Source of the DNA: Podochytrium sp. JEL0797
Taxonomy: Eukaryota; Chytridiomycota; Chytridiomycetes; Chytridiales; Chytriomycetaceae
DNA: 23,471 bases
Assembly (NCBI GenBank): GCA_027596195.1
Contig: JADGJG010000334.1
Span: 1-23,471 of the forward strand
Reading direction: 5' to 3'
Position 1 is the stretch's first letter. Each line of letters begins with the position of its first letter. This document shows, piece after piece, positions 10,286 to 19,091 of this stretch. The notes beneath the pieces are model-generated. The model ran no database searches. It saw only the letters and a list, made by a program, of their open reading frames with translations, and had not been told where the DNA came from. The position numbers were made by a program, and so were the translations under genes.

Positions 10286-10960
10286 TTATTTACTCTTGGA
10301 AACAAGCGGTGCTTTGCCCACAAACTGATTTGCTGAAGCCTCGTTCAACATCCATGTTGCCATGCGGTCGTATGAAACAGGCATCATTGAGTTGCGGGCC
10401 CCTTCCCAATCCTCAGATGCCACGGGCTCTACATCCGCACCCGATCCGTTTACAGCGGCACGAACAAGAGTCCAATCGACTTTGGAAAGCGCGCCTGCGC
10501 CCAACGCGTCGAGCACATCCTGCATCTCTTTTGCGCCAACTCCGACGGTGCCAGGAATGCATTTGAAGGTGCGCACGAACCAGCTCGCAGGCTTTCCTGG
10601 AGCATTAGTCACGAGTGTGTTGACCATGACGATGCGCTTGACATTCGCAGCGAGCATGGCAGCCTCGATGGTGGCAAAGTGGACCGACAAAAACGCCGAC
10701 GCATCCTTGCTTGTCGCCGTGGGGCCTGTGGCGGTAATAACAGCGTCTGCACCTGCGAAAGCGTCCGCGAGGGCGTCCTTGTCGGCAAGCGACGGCACGA
10801 CCTTGACCTGCACGTCGCTCGACGCCGCGATCCGCTCTGGTCTGCCGCGCACAATCGCCGTCACGGCAATGCCCTGCGCCAACGCCATCCGCACAAGCGC
10901 TTGGCCAAGGCCGCCGGCTGCGCCAATCACTGCAACGTGCGTGAGTTTGGGGGGGGTCAT
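10286..10960 (-). CDS. NAD(P)-binding atypical short-chain dehydrogenase (NmrA/NAD(P)H-binding type)
   Basis: Single-exon gene, 224 aa. The N-terminus is a Rossmann dinucleotide-binding motif (HVAVIGAAGGLGQALV, GxxGxxG). It is followed by the usual pattern of this family: an Arg-containing loop (IVRGRPERI), an acidic residue with a D-A-V-I-x-A-T-G segment (GADAVITATGP), and a C-terminal DWTLVRAAVN strand like the WT-IVRP of NAD(P)H-binding-family proteins. It lacks the YxxxK of classical SDRs, which fits the atypical (extended/NmrA-like) class. The substrate cannot be told from sequence. The gene differs from nearly all its neighbours in lacking introns, and it looks more GC-rich and Ala-rich, which could point to horizontal acquisition or simply a short housekeeping gene. 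A polyadenylation-like AATAAA overlaps the stop (10282-10287, minus). Confidence 0.85.
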   Translation of the reverse strand: MTPPKLTHVAVIGAAGGLGQALVRMALAQGIAVTAIVRGRPERIAASSDVQVKVVPSLADKDALADAFAGADAVITATGPTATSKDASAFLSVHFATIEAAMLAANVKRIVMVNTLVTNAPGKPASWFVRTFKCIPGTVGVGAKEMQDVLDALGAGALSKVDWTLVRAAVNGSGADVEPVASEDWEGARNSMMPVSYDRMATWMLNEASANQFVGKAPLVSKSK

Positions 10961-11503
10961 TCTTTCTTGATACTTTTTTGAGTGGCTTTGGAGGCAAAAA
11001 TGAGTGAAATGAGTGAAATCGCCGAAAATTCATGGATATCGAACCTTGTTACCTACGAGTTAAACCTGTCCCCACGATTTCCGGATTTTTGGGAATAGTC
11101 TCAGAGCATATTTTTTTAATCGTCAGTCTTTTTGATGATCGTGCACACCCAAAGGCAGAGTTGAAGCGGCGCAATCCACACGCTAGCGCTCGAAACGCAC
11201 TCAAAGTTGCTCGCCGCAGATATTTGCCCTTCCGAAAACGAAAATGCGCCCACCCACCTCACCACGTCTCAAATTTTGTTCAAAAGTCTTAAAAAATTCT
11301 TCAAACCTTGGTGTCGTTTTTTGATTCAGTTCCAATTTATCGAAACACCTGGAGCCTAGGACCAGCACCTCACAAGCGGATTCACATCTGTTCACCTCCG
11401 TAAAAAATGATGAATAAGACTGAAAACCGGGAAAAATCGTGGGGGGCGGCTTGGCAGTCGGCAACGTGACTCGTGGCACAAGGAAAAAAGAAAACATCCA
11501 GCA
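10961..11503. other. Divergent promoter region between the SDR and DM9 genes
   Basis: About 540 bp separating two genes transcribed away from each other, so it should contain both promoters and 5'UTRs. It is moderately AT-rich with short direct repeats (GAGTGAAAT twice near 11000). No convincing TATA box, RNA gene or coding exon was identified. Confidence 0.5.
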
Positions 11504-12192
11504 ATGCACTTTCCCGGTTCCAACCACCATCACCACAACCAATCGCAGTTTAACGAGTACCGCCCTCCACATCAGGCCCCTCCCACATACGCCCCCAACC
11601 CAGTATACGGTGGCGCCCCGGGCGCAGCCATAGGCAGTGAAGTGACCTGGCGGAGAGTCTGTAACGGAATGATACCACACGACGCAGTGAGTAAAACAAC
11701 CACCTCCACACCCTTCCCTCGTACTAACGGGCAAACCCCCCACAGATTCCTCTCGGCAGAGACACAGACAACCAACTCCTCTTCGCCGCCCGCGTGCGCT
11801 ACAACGGCGCCCTCCACGTTGGAAAATCGCGCCGCGACGCAAAATGTTACATCTCATACGGCGGCCGCGAAATCGAATTGCCCCATCACACGGACCACGA
11901 GGTCCTCTGCGGTGCGCCACACGCTGTACACTTAATCCCTTGCGAGGGACGCTTGTCGCGACACATAATGCAGTCGATGGACCTCGTGGAGGGCGGGTGT
12001 GATGAGGATGGGAGTCCGTTGTTTGTGGGGGTCGCGAACACGGGGTGTCATGGAACCCCGGTTGGGAAGTGTGGACCGCATTTGAGTGCGTTGCATTATC
12101 CGTATGGGGATAGGGAATGCACGGCTCATCATTATAGCGTTTTGGCGCATTCACGGGTAGGCGGGGTTGGCACGAGAACAGAGTTTTGGTGA
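11504..12192 (+). CDS. DM9/DUF3421 repeat lectin-like protein
   Basis: Exons 11504-11686 and 11746-12192; 630 nt, 209 aa. The 59-bp intron is phase 0, with donor GTGAGT, a textbook TACTAAC branch site at 11722-11728 and acceptor CCCACAG. The N-terminal 45 residues are His/Asn/Pro-rich and low complexity. Two tandem DM9-type repeats follow: one around VTWRRVCNGMIPHDA, GALHVGKSRRDAKCYISYGG and EVLC, the other around CDEDGSPLFVGVANTG, PVGKCGPHLSALHYPYGD and HYSVL. DM9/DUF3421 pairs are known from mollusc and arthropod proteins, some of which bind mannose-type glycans, and as an N-terminal part of natterin-like proteins. There is no signal peptide and no pore-forming (aerolysin-like) domain, so this is a lectin-like rather than toxin architecture. 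It is likely cytosolic; ligand unknown. Confidence 0.85.
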
Positions 12193-12534
12193 TTCGCGCG
12201 GTTCTTCTCCCCCTTCCCCTTTTCCTTCGGTAGTTAGACGCGTTTTTTGTATTGCAAAGAGTTTTTTTCATACTCGTTTATCCTTTGAATTGTCGTGCGA
12301 GTGTGATGTCCATTCGCTAATTGTCGGTTACTTTCGATCGCTAGAGGATTGAACCTCTTGTTGGTAGCAGTGCAGTTTGAATATTGCACCTCTTGTTCCA
12401 ACCCTTTGACCTGACCTTGACCTGTCAAAAAATCTTGTCCGCGTCTGAAAATCTCTGCCATATGCTGAACTCAAGAGGAAAAAGAGACAAAAACGCGCCT
12501 CCCTTCGTTTTGAAAGACCTGTCAAAAAAAATCA
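12193..12534. other. Intergenic region upstream of the small secreted ORF
   Basis: About 340 bp with no gene. It contains TTGACCTG twice (12406-12413 and 12417-12424, 11-bp period) and a 14-bp direct repeat GACCTGTCAAAAAA at 12419-12432 and 12516-12529. The second copy ends a few bases before the ATG at 12535. These may be promoter elements or traces of a small duplication. Confidence 0.45.
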
Positions 12535-12889
12535 ATGAAGCTCCTCACTTTGCTCACCCTCGCATCCGCCACCGTCTTGACCGAACAGCCTTTTATTCTC
12601 TCAACTACCCCTCTTGCATTCTACGAAATCGGCTGTTTTGCCGACTAACAACTCGTGGTACGGCCAGGCGCTGGATTCAACCGAGCCCATCACGCTCCTC
12701 GCGGGTGCTTGGGAAGGTCAGGCCTATTCTATTCCATGGGGAAATGGAGGGAGCGAGTTTACCATCAGCATTGACGCGGACGGGCAGTCTCTGATCTGGA
12801 AAGATTATGCCGGCACTGCCGAATACAACAGTGATTTATTCATAAGGATAATGAGAATGAGAGAACGGGGACGACACGTGCATCGCTGA
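12535..12889 (+). pseudogene. Frame-broken small secreted-protein gene
   Basis: The ATG at 12535 opens a clear signal peptide (MKLLTLLTLASATVLTEQPF), but this frame stops at 12646-12648 after 37 codons. Another frame (+1) continues with protein-like sequence (LPTNNSWYGQALDSTEPI and SEFTISIDADGQSLIWKDY) to a stop at 12887-12889. The overlap of the open frames places the break between about 12580 and 12645. No GT-AG intron of normal size joins them, so a small indel or a base-call error is the simplest reading. The second part resembles a beta-sandwich extracellular domain, but the family is not recognised. It could be a decayed gene, or an intact one with a sequencing error. An AATAAA lies 65 bp downstream. 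Confidence 0.5.
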
Positions 12890-12953
12890 ATACTTTTGCT
12901 TAAAAACGAATTGAAGTTTAAGTAGTTATTTGACATTCCTCTTCAAGAGAAAG

Positions 12954-12959
12954 AATAAA
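12954..12959 (+). terminator. Polyadenylation-signal-like AATAAA
   Basis: AATAAA 65 bp past the end of the frame-broken secreted gene, between two convergent genes in an AT-rich stretch. Assigned by motif and position only. Confidence 0.35.
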
Positions 12960-13086
12960 AAAGAAACAATTTTATTTGTGAAAAACTAACCAAAAGAGGG
13001 AAAACGATTCGCTTTACAATTATACGGAATCAGCAACAGAAAACTTTTTACAACAGGTACAGAACTCGAATTTCAACATAAATATC

Positions 13087-14328
13087 TTACAACACTCCCA
13101 TCATCGCCGTCTTGACGCGGCGCTTGACCATAATTTTCTTAACGGGCTCCGCAGGCTTCTCGGTGGAGTCGTTCGAGCTCACCGAGTAATGGCTGTTCAT
13201 TTTTCTCGAGGCTTCGAAAAAGATGTTGTCGTCTTGCGTGGCATTGCCTGGGAAAGACGAGCCCAAGGAGGCGGGTGATGCTTGAAACAGCGACGAGTCA
13301 GAGTCGCGACGGTGGTTGAAGTTGTATTGCTGGAATTGAAAGCATCAGCAACCAATCAAATTTACAAATCTCGAAAAGCAAAAGAATACTCACGACATCC
13401 AATCCAATGTTGGCACCCGAGTGCTGAGACTTGGTGTCGAACTGCTTGCGTTGCAAAAATCTCACGCTCCCGTCGTACTGCTGGTCATTGAACATGTTGG
13501 AACGATATTCGACGCCTTGGTTCGACAACGACCGGTTGTTTTGGTTCATGGGAAACGAGTTTTGGCGAGACGGCATGGCAGCAGCGAATTTGGCGGCTTC
13601 GTCAATACAGGAGGTGATGGCGTGGTTGATCATTTCCATCCACAGATGTTTTGCTTGGATGGTCTTGGCGCACAATCTGTTGCCACAAAAAGAAGGGTTG
13701 GGTCAATTACGGCTCCGATGGAGATCCGAGATTGCGGGGGGCTGACTCACACCCAAGTCTTGAACATTCCCGGACCGGCTTCTCCGACCAACTCAAAAGC
13801 ACGGTCCGTCGCACCGTGGATGTCACCCATCACGAATGCACCGGCTGTCAAGTCGATCTGGCCCAGTGGTTTCCCCTGGGACGACCGGGAAACGAACATG
13901 TACACGGAACGGGCAACGAGGACAAAGAATCGCTCGACGAGCATGCCCTCGTCGCCGTGGGTGGGAGGAATGTACAGCTCAAGTTGTCCAGAGAGGGCGG
14001 AGGGGTGTTCTATTCGAACAGAAGAATTGAGTAAATACGGGTCAAGCCCAGGTGCCACTCGGAGCCTCCTGCCAATCAAGCAGTTGTACTCACCCAGCAA
14101 GCGGGCGATCGTGGTGTTGTCGTCCCGGCTTTGGGCCACAGAGGGACGGCGGGATCCAGTGAGCGAGCGTCCCATGGAGCGGAGGGGGGGAGTGCCTGGG
14201 GGGAGTGTGAGTTCCCGGGGTGAATACAAGGCAGCGAGTCGCCCACCAATCTCGAGCTCAAGCTCGTTCAACATGTTCTCCATGCGCGAAACTTCTTCGC
14301 TGGACAGGCGCGGGATGGGGGATGCCAT
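13087..14328 (-). CDS. PH-like domain protein, cluster member 1
   Basis: Exons 14328-14094, 14009-13751, 13676-13394, 13329-13087; 1020 nt, 339 aa. The N-terminal region has a weak amphipathic LD-like helix (SRMENMLNELELEIGG) and a Ser/Arg/Pro-rich linker. A PH-like domain spans about residues 80-195: strands SGQLELYI, ERFFVLVARSVYMFVS and GQIDLTAGAFV, then a C-terminal helix with Trp (AKHLWMEMINHAI). Intron 2 is phase 2 and falls just after the Trp of KTW, exactly as in the next two genes. The tail is Gln/Asn/Ser-rich and ends with a basic stretch (KKIMVKRRVKTAMM). PH domains usually bind phosphoinositides or proteins, so membrane or cortex recruitment is plausible. It shares overall design with its upstream neighbours. 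Confidence 0.78.
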
Positions 14329-14705
14329 TGTGATAAGTGGGGGTTGTTTTTTTGGGCGTTTTTTGTTTTTTCTTCGTCCATCTCCGTGGCGGGGAAGCAG
14401 GCGATCTCCCAAATTGAAAAATTTTCAGACATTTTTTCATGTCCGTGCCCCCCGGGGGACTGTATCTGTGATACCATATCTTGGCAAGGGAGATTCGCTC
14501 GTTGTTCCTGCAAGGAGCATTCTTTCTCTAGTGGAGCGGTGCGGTTTTCTTTCTCTGCTGTCAGAAGGAGTGCGATGTTGCCACCCTGTGCAAAGCAGCA
14601 CGTGTCCGTGTCAAAAATAAAATGTCCAATTTCTTCCGTTTGCTGTCTGCACACTAATCAAAACAAAGACACTGCACAGCACTGCATGAATGTCTCTTTA
14701 ATGAA
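14329..14705. other. Intergenic region upstream of cluster member 1
   Basis: About 375 bp between the start of member 1 and the stop of member 2; presumably the member 1 promoter plus the member 2 3'UTR. A CACGTG E-box lies at 14599-14604. No RNA gene or coding exon seen; the longer frames here are antisense continuations without protein-like composition. Confidence 0.45.
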
Positions 14706-15956
14706 TCAAAATCCGAACCACCCCTTCGCCCTCGAAACAAGTCCGCTTTTCGATTTGCCATCTGCACCCTTATTTTGCGGAACAACCCCATCCGCTGTCT
14801 CTTGCTTGCCTCCTTTCTCATTCGGGTTACTCACTGGCGTGACAATTTCAGGCCACGACAGATCCATTTCAAGTGACTGGTCGCGTGGCGGAATCGAGAT
14901 TCGTTTGCTGTCGACCCCCGCGTCACTATTCCTCCGCGCGGGTCGCTTCGACAGATTTGCTTTCTCAACAATGAGTGAATACTCATAATCGAGTGACCCC
15001 GACAAATAAGCAGGCGGAGCTGAGTCTGGCGCAAAGTCGCGCGGCACCTCCAACAAGTCCCACACCTGTCTCGGAATCGACGCGCGGCTGTCATAGAGAA
15101 TCCGATTCGTTTTAAGAGGTTCAAAGTCGGGCGCGGACACAGGTCCGATGCTGGAGAAATAGTTTTGGAGCGCAAATTCGTATCGGCTGTTGGTTTTGAC
15201 GCGCAATGGGGGGTCTGCGGGGGTTGCATGCGTGAAGGAAGAGGCAAGTTCGATGGATTTGTTGATGAGGTCGATCCACATGAGTTTGGCTGCTTGGTTG
15301 TCTCCTCGCAAGCTTTTGAATGATATTATCAATACGTTAGCAATATTTTGAGGGACTCACAGCCAAGACTTGGATTCCCCAGCGACCGTCCTAACAACTT
15401 CGAACGCCAACATCGCATTGATTCTCTGCAGTTTCGGCAACACGAACGTGGACGAGTTCAATTCGAATCGATCAATGCTCATTTCGACGGGATCTGATGA
15501 CGCAAACAAGAACAAAGATTGTTGCACGAGGACAATGAATCGAGACACCCATGGCAGTGAGGTGGAGGTTTGAGGGGTGAGATTTGCGGGTCGCTCGTGG
15601 GAAAGAATGTTTTGGAGATGACCCGAGATTGCGTCGTCCTTTTCTGTACAAATTAGGGATATCAGATGGCGGAAGGATCTTGAGGTCTCGATGAAGATCT
15701 CACTCAGCAGCTCGGCGACAGATTTGGGCGAAAAGTCTTTGTATGGCTCGATCACTTGGAAAGGAGCTGAAGGATCTGTGACATTTTGAATGCGGGGAGA
15801 AGTGACGCCAAGGTCAGTTCAGTGCGAAGTTCAGCTTCTTCCGCTCCTCCTGAAGGAGGCACTGCACCCACCGTCTTGCTGCTCGGACATGAACTCGGTA
15901 ACGCTCTTATTCAAGTCCCCCATCCAGATCGAGACCTTGCGTTGTTTGGCATGCAT
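14706..15956 (-). CDS. PH-like domain protein, cluster member 2
   Basis: Exons 15956-15872, 15775-15704, 15643-15361, 15312-14706; 1047 nt, 348 aa. The first exon (phase 1 end) encodes VSIWMGDLNKSVTEF, which aligns with the LD-like N-termini of members 3-6 (LLADLDGSLTGF). The PH-like domain (about residues 57-165) contains SGHLQNIL, WVSRFIVLVQQSLFLFASSDP and a terminal helix AAKLMWIDLINKSI; a phase-2 intron splits it just after the Trp of KSW. The roughly 180-residue tail is Ser/Pro/Lys-rich and ends GWFGF. The first two exons are the least certain: the intron 15776-15871 is accepted because it joins frames in phase and restores the LD-like motif. Intron 3 is only 48 bp and has a CTAAC branch sequence. 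The predicted role is phosphoinositide or protein binding at membranes. Confidence 0.68.
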
Positions 15957-15964
15957 CTTTGCTG

Positions 15965-15970
15965 CACGTG
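15965..15970. promoter_or_regulatory. CACGTG E-box upstream of cluster member 2
   Basis: CACGTG nine bases upstream of the member 2 start codon, so probably within its 5'UTR or core promoter. bHLH factors of the Cbf1/Pho4/USF type bind this hexamer in fungi. Motif match only. Confidence 0.3.
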
Positions 15971-16050
15971 CTTTCGTTTTTTAATCAAATTTTTTGTTCA
16001 TCCATTTCGAAGTATTATCCACTAAAAAAAAACAGCTCATTTACACAACC

Positions 16051-16056
16051 TTTATT
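16051..16056 (-). terminator. Polyadenylation-signal-like AATAAA for cluster member 3
   Basis: AATAAA on the minus strand about 32 bp past the stop codon of cluster member 3, in an AT-rich spacer. Assigned by motif and spacing. Confidence 0.4.
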
Positions 16057-16087
16057 ATACACACCAAACACAGCGGCAAAACCAAAA

Positions 16088-17120
16088 TCAAAACTGAACA
16101 AACGTCATAGACATTTGTGCCTTCGCGCTCTTCTTTCGAGACGCGTTGCGCACCATGTCCGGAGCCGGAGTCTCTCCAAACGAAGATCCAAACACACCAC
16201 CACCCGGAATCCCGCCACTCAACGGCTGTCCCATACTCAACGACGACCGGCGGTTCGGGCGACCCGAGGATTCGAATGTGGAAGCCGATTCGCGTCTCTC
16301 CAAAAAGTCGTACAACGCCGGACTCGATGGGGATTCTTGAAGAGAGGCTGCATTCGACGAGGAAGTGGATTGAAGTCTCGTAATGTTGATTGGCTGAGCG
16401 CCAGCCCCGCGAGAAAGCTGTCGCTGCATGCGCGCAAACTGGGCATGCAGGACTTGGGGCGGTGTCGAGGTTGGAGACGTGCCAGCATATTCGTCAAGGT
16501 ATTCATACAACTCGTCTGTGGATCCGGTGGATCCCTGGGTCTTGATGGCGTAATTGATTTGTTCGATCCAAGTGTTTTTGGCCGTTTTCGTTTGCGCCTT
16601 GAAGCTGAAGACGGCATCAATGGAATCAATAACACACGTATTTAGATGGCAATATCAGAACATTTCAAACTCACATCCAAGACTCGCGCCCTGGCCCCGA
16701 GACCTCGAAACCGAGCGGCGTGTTCGGAATGCGTTCGAACGTCTCGGTTCGCGGAGTGATTCGCAGCTCGGCCAGAATGGATTCAGACGGATCCGAGGAT
16801 CCAAACACGTGGAGTGCCGTGCGAGAAAGGATCACGAACCGCTTGGTCCATGGGATCGTGTCGGGGTGCGACGCGGAATGGATTGATGCCAGTTCGATCA
16901 CGCCAGAGATGATTCCGTTGGAGGATTGCATGAGGGCATCTACGGTTACTGCGTCGGTATCGGAGCCTGTTGGGGGGGGGGGGATGTGATGAGAAGTCAA
17001 TGAATAGCCTGCTTGGTTGCGCCAACGATCCGGGCAAAGCTGGGGACTCGTCTCACCTGGCTTAAATCCGCCAAGCGTGGTGTCCAAGTCTCGCAGGAGG
17101 GCTTCAAGTTCCACTGTCAT
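16088..17120 (-). CDS. LD-motif plus PH-like domain protein, cluster member 3
   Basis: Exons 17120-17057, 16966-16675, 16604-16088; 873 nt, 290 aa. Exon 1 encodes only an LD-type helix, VELEALLRDLDTTLGGF, and ends in phase 1. A PH-like domain (about residues 40-130) follows: ISGVIELASI, WTKRFVILSRTALHVFGSSDP, FEVSG, then the helix TAKNTWIEQINYAI. The intron at 16605-16674 is phase 2 right after the Trp of ESW, as in members 1 and 2. The first intron's polypyrimidine tract is a run of 12 C bases, which may be polymorphic or miscalled. The C-terminal half is Ser/Gln/Pro-rich with a YEYLDEY patch and ends RKKSAKAQMSMTFVQF. This gene bridges the two halves of the cluster because it carries both the LD exon and the PH-like domain. 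Confidence 0.8.
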
Positions 17121-17314
17121 GGGTCAATCAGTTGCTTCGAAGGAGATTTTTATTTTCCGAGTGGCGAATCAACCCCCATCTCCCTTTCTGAGTCGACGCC
17201 ACTCGCTGCTTGAAAGTTATCTTATCGAATTAAGTTGACGCTTCAGCCTATTTCACACCCCCTTCCTTATGTAAAACTTCTATTTTTTCCCCCTTCAACG
17301 AAATCAAAACGCGT

Positions 17315-18882
17315 TCAAAATCTTCCCAACATCATTGGATTCACCATCATCATCGGCGGCGGACCCTTCTCCTTCTTTTTTTCTTTCAACGACCCAGCAT
17401 CTGATTTCTTCTTGTCAATCGATGACACGCTTTTAGATCGTCCAAACCAGCCGGATCCTCCACTTTTGGCAGGTTTCGATCCCGTCGAGACTTTCGAAGC
17501 GATCGATACAGTGTCTGCTTTCGATTCGCTGGTTGGGAGCGAGACGGGGTTGGGGATGGGACTGGCGGGTTTGGGAGTTGCTTCACTCGTGATGACGGGG
17601 GTGGAGGTCGGGGTCGTGTGTTGTGGCGATGCATCAGCTGGAACCACTTGCTGCTTTTGCTGCGCCATGAGGTTTTGGCTCATTTGCATGCGATCCGTCA
17701 ACTCCTAAAAACATAGGGAAAGCTTATGTCAAAACAAAAACGACGCGAAAAAAAAGTTATCTCGTACCAATCTCGCTTTTTCCAACTCCTCTCGCAGCAA
17801 GCGAACCTCCTCTTGCTCCTTCGCCACTGCTTCCTCTTCCACCTGCCGTTGCTGCTGTTCAATCAGTTCCTGCTGTTTGGCCATCAGAATCTGGTTCATT
17901 TGCAACCGATCCTTGAGTTCCTGGAAAATCAAACCACGCAACAGTTAGCTTCGAGTAAGGTAAGCTCAGTAAAGTCCCCAAACAAGATTCAAGTTACCAT
18001 CTTGGTGCGCTCCAACTCCATTCTCAACACCTCACTTTCAGAAGGCCCCTGACGCGAATACGAACGCTCCATCGGTTGATATTGCTGCTGCTGAGGTTGT
18101 GGAACTCCCTCATACGACTGACCCTGCATCAGCGAGCCTCGGCGATACGAACTCGTGTCGGAATGGTTCGAATACTCGCTCCGCGTGCGTCCCATCTGCG
18201 AACTCATGGGTGGCTGCTGCTGCGGGCTGCCCGTGTTCATGGGCTGTGGATACATGTTTTGACGCGAAGGTGTCGGAGACGCCGGGGATCGGAAGGCGTA
18301 TGGGTTCATTGGGGGTTGATTTGGTGACGGGAAGGCCGAGAGAACGCTGGGACGGCGGAAGTCCGTGGGGGATGATGGGTTCTGAGGAGAGGTGGGGCCG
18401 TATTGATGCGGTGGCATGTTTTGTCGCATGGTGACGGGAGATGGGGGCATGTTCATGTTCTGCGGGAGGCGTTGCTGACACATGAAGTACAGAAAGTGAG
18501 ACGGAAGGGGTAACTTTGAGAACCAAGTTGACAAACCATTTGCTCTCTGACAGGAGCTGGAGACAGGGGCATCACGGGAATCCTCGGTGATGCGACATTC
18601 GTGGGTGGTCTGGGTGCCACAGTGGTCGGTGCAGGAACTGGTTTCGGAACCACAGGTGGGAGAGCAGTAACCGAAGCCGGAACTTCCTCGTCCGCATAGT
18701 CGTCCAAATCAAATTCGTATGAATCGTCGTCAGCGGACACAGCTGGTTGCGGCTCTGTGTTGCGGCAAAGGAATTTGAACGTTGATCTGAGCCGCTGCAT
18801 TACGCCACGTACCTGGGACCTTGTCCAAGAAGTCGTCGAGATCGTTCAACAGAGCGTCGAGATCAATCGTTTTGGGTGGCAT
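17315..18882 (-). CDS. LD-motif coiled-coil protein, cluster member 4
   Basis: Exons 18882-18813, 18754-18537, 18474-17998, 17920-17768, 17704-17315; 1308 nt, 435 aa. Exon 1 encodes an LD helix (IDLDALLNDLDDFLDKV) and ends in phase 1. An acidic patch (DSYEFDLDDYADEE), a Pro/Val-rich linker and a Met/Pro/Gln-rich low-complexity region follow. Two copies of a coiled-coil module come next, each split by a phase-0 intron after E-L-E-x-[TA]-[KR]: LERTKM|ELKDRLQMNQILMAKQQ and LEKARL|ELTDRMQMSQNLMAQQ. The C-terminus has GWFGRSKS, a Lys-rich stretch and VNPMMLGRF, nearly identical to the end of member 5. The second exon could instead begin about 12 bases later (an alternative AG in the same phase). 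Function is unknown; a scaffold is likely. Confidence 0.77.
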
Positions 18883-18993
18883 TTCTGATGAGCCAATTTG
18901 TTCGCATCTCGTGGAGATTGCGCGGGACGCAGGGAGATTAAAAAACACAAGCCCAAAAGACACCTCAAGGCAAATCTCAAAAAACCAGGCTCC

Positions 18994-19062
18994 ATCCGTT
19001 TTAATTCTTACAGACACGATTTATTTTTCTAATCTTGGGCTAAATCCGTTTTAATTCCTACA
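18994..19062. repeat. 19-bp direct repeat in the spacer between members 4 and 5
   Basis: ATCCGTTTTAATTC[TC]TACA occurs at 18994-19012 and 19044-19062, 18 of 19 bases identical, in the 208-bp spacer. It may be a promoter element of member 4 or a 3'UTR element of member 5. Confidence 0.6.
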
Positions 19063-19091
19063 CACCAAAATTTAATCCACACACAAAGCTC

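Noticed and set aside
10362..10970. Plus-strand frame of 202 codons opposite the SDR gene
   Set aside because: Ala/Ser/Thr-rich mirror of a high-GC gene; the TATA-like sequence at 10113 is not enough to support it.
11030..11060. GGTTCGATATCC on the minus strand, similar to a tRNA B box
   Set aside because: One base too long for the B-box consensus; no T-stem, anticodon arm or acceptor stem pairs around it.
11504..12192. Possible natterin-type toxin
   Set aside because: Only DM9 repeats are present; the pore-forming aerolysin-like half and a signal peptide are absent.
11201..12271. Minus-strand frame of 356 codons opposite the DM9 gene
   Set aside because: Low-complexity, Cys/Arg-rich antisense frame crossing the divergent promoter; the plus strand has a recognisable domain and a canonical intron.
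12384..12794. Plus-strand frame of 136 codons over the secreted-gene start
   Set aside because: Composition is not protein-like and it conflicts with the signal-peptide frame beginning at 12535.
13421..14620. Plus-strand frame of 399 codons opposite cluster member 1
   Set aside because: It runs through exons, introns and the intergenic spacer of the PH-domain gene with no protein-like motifs.
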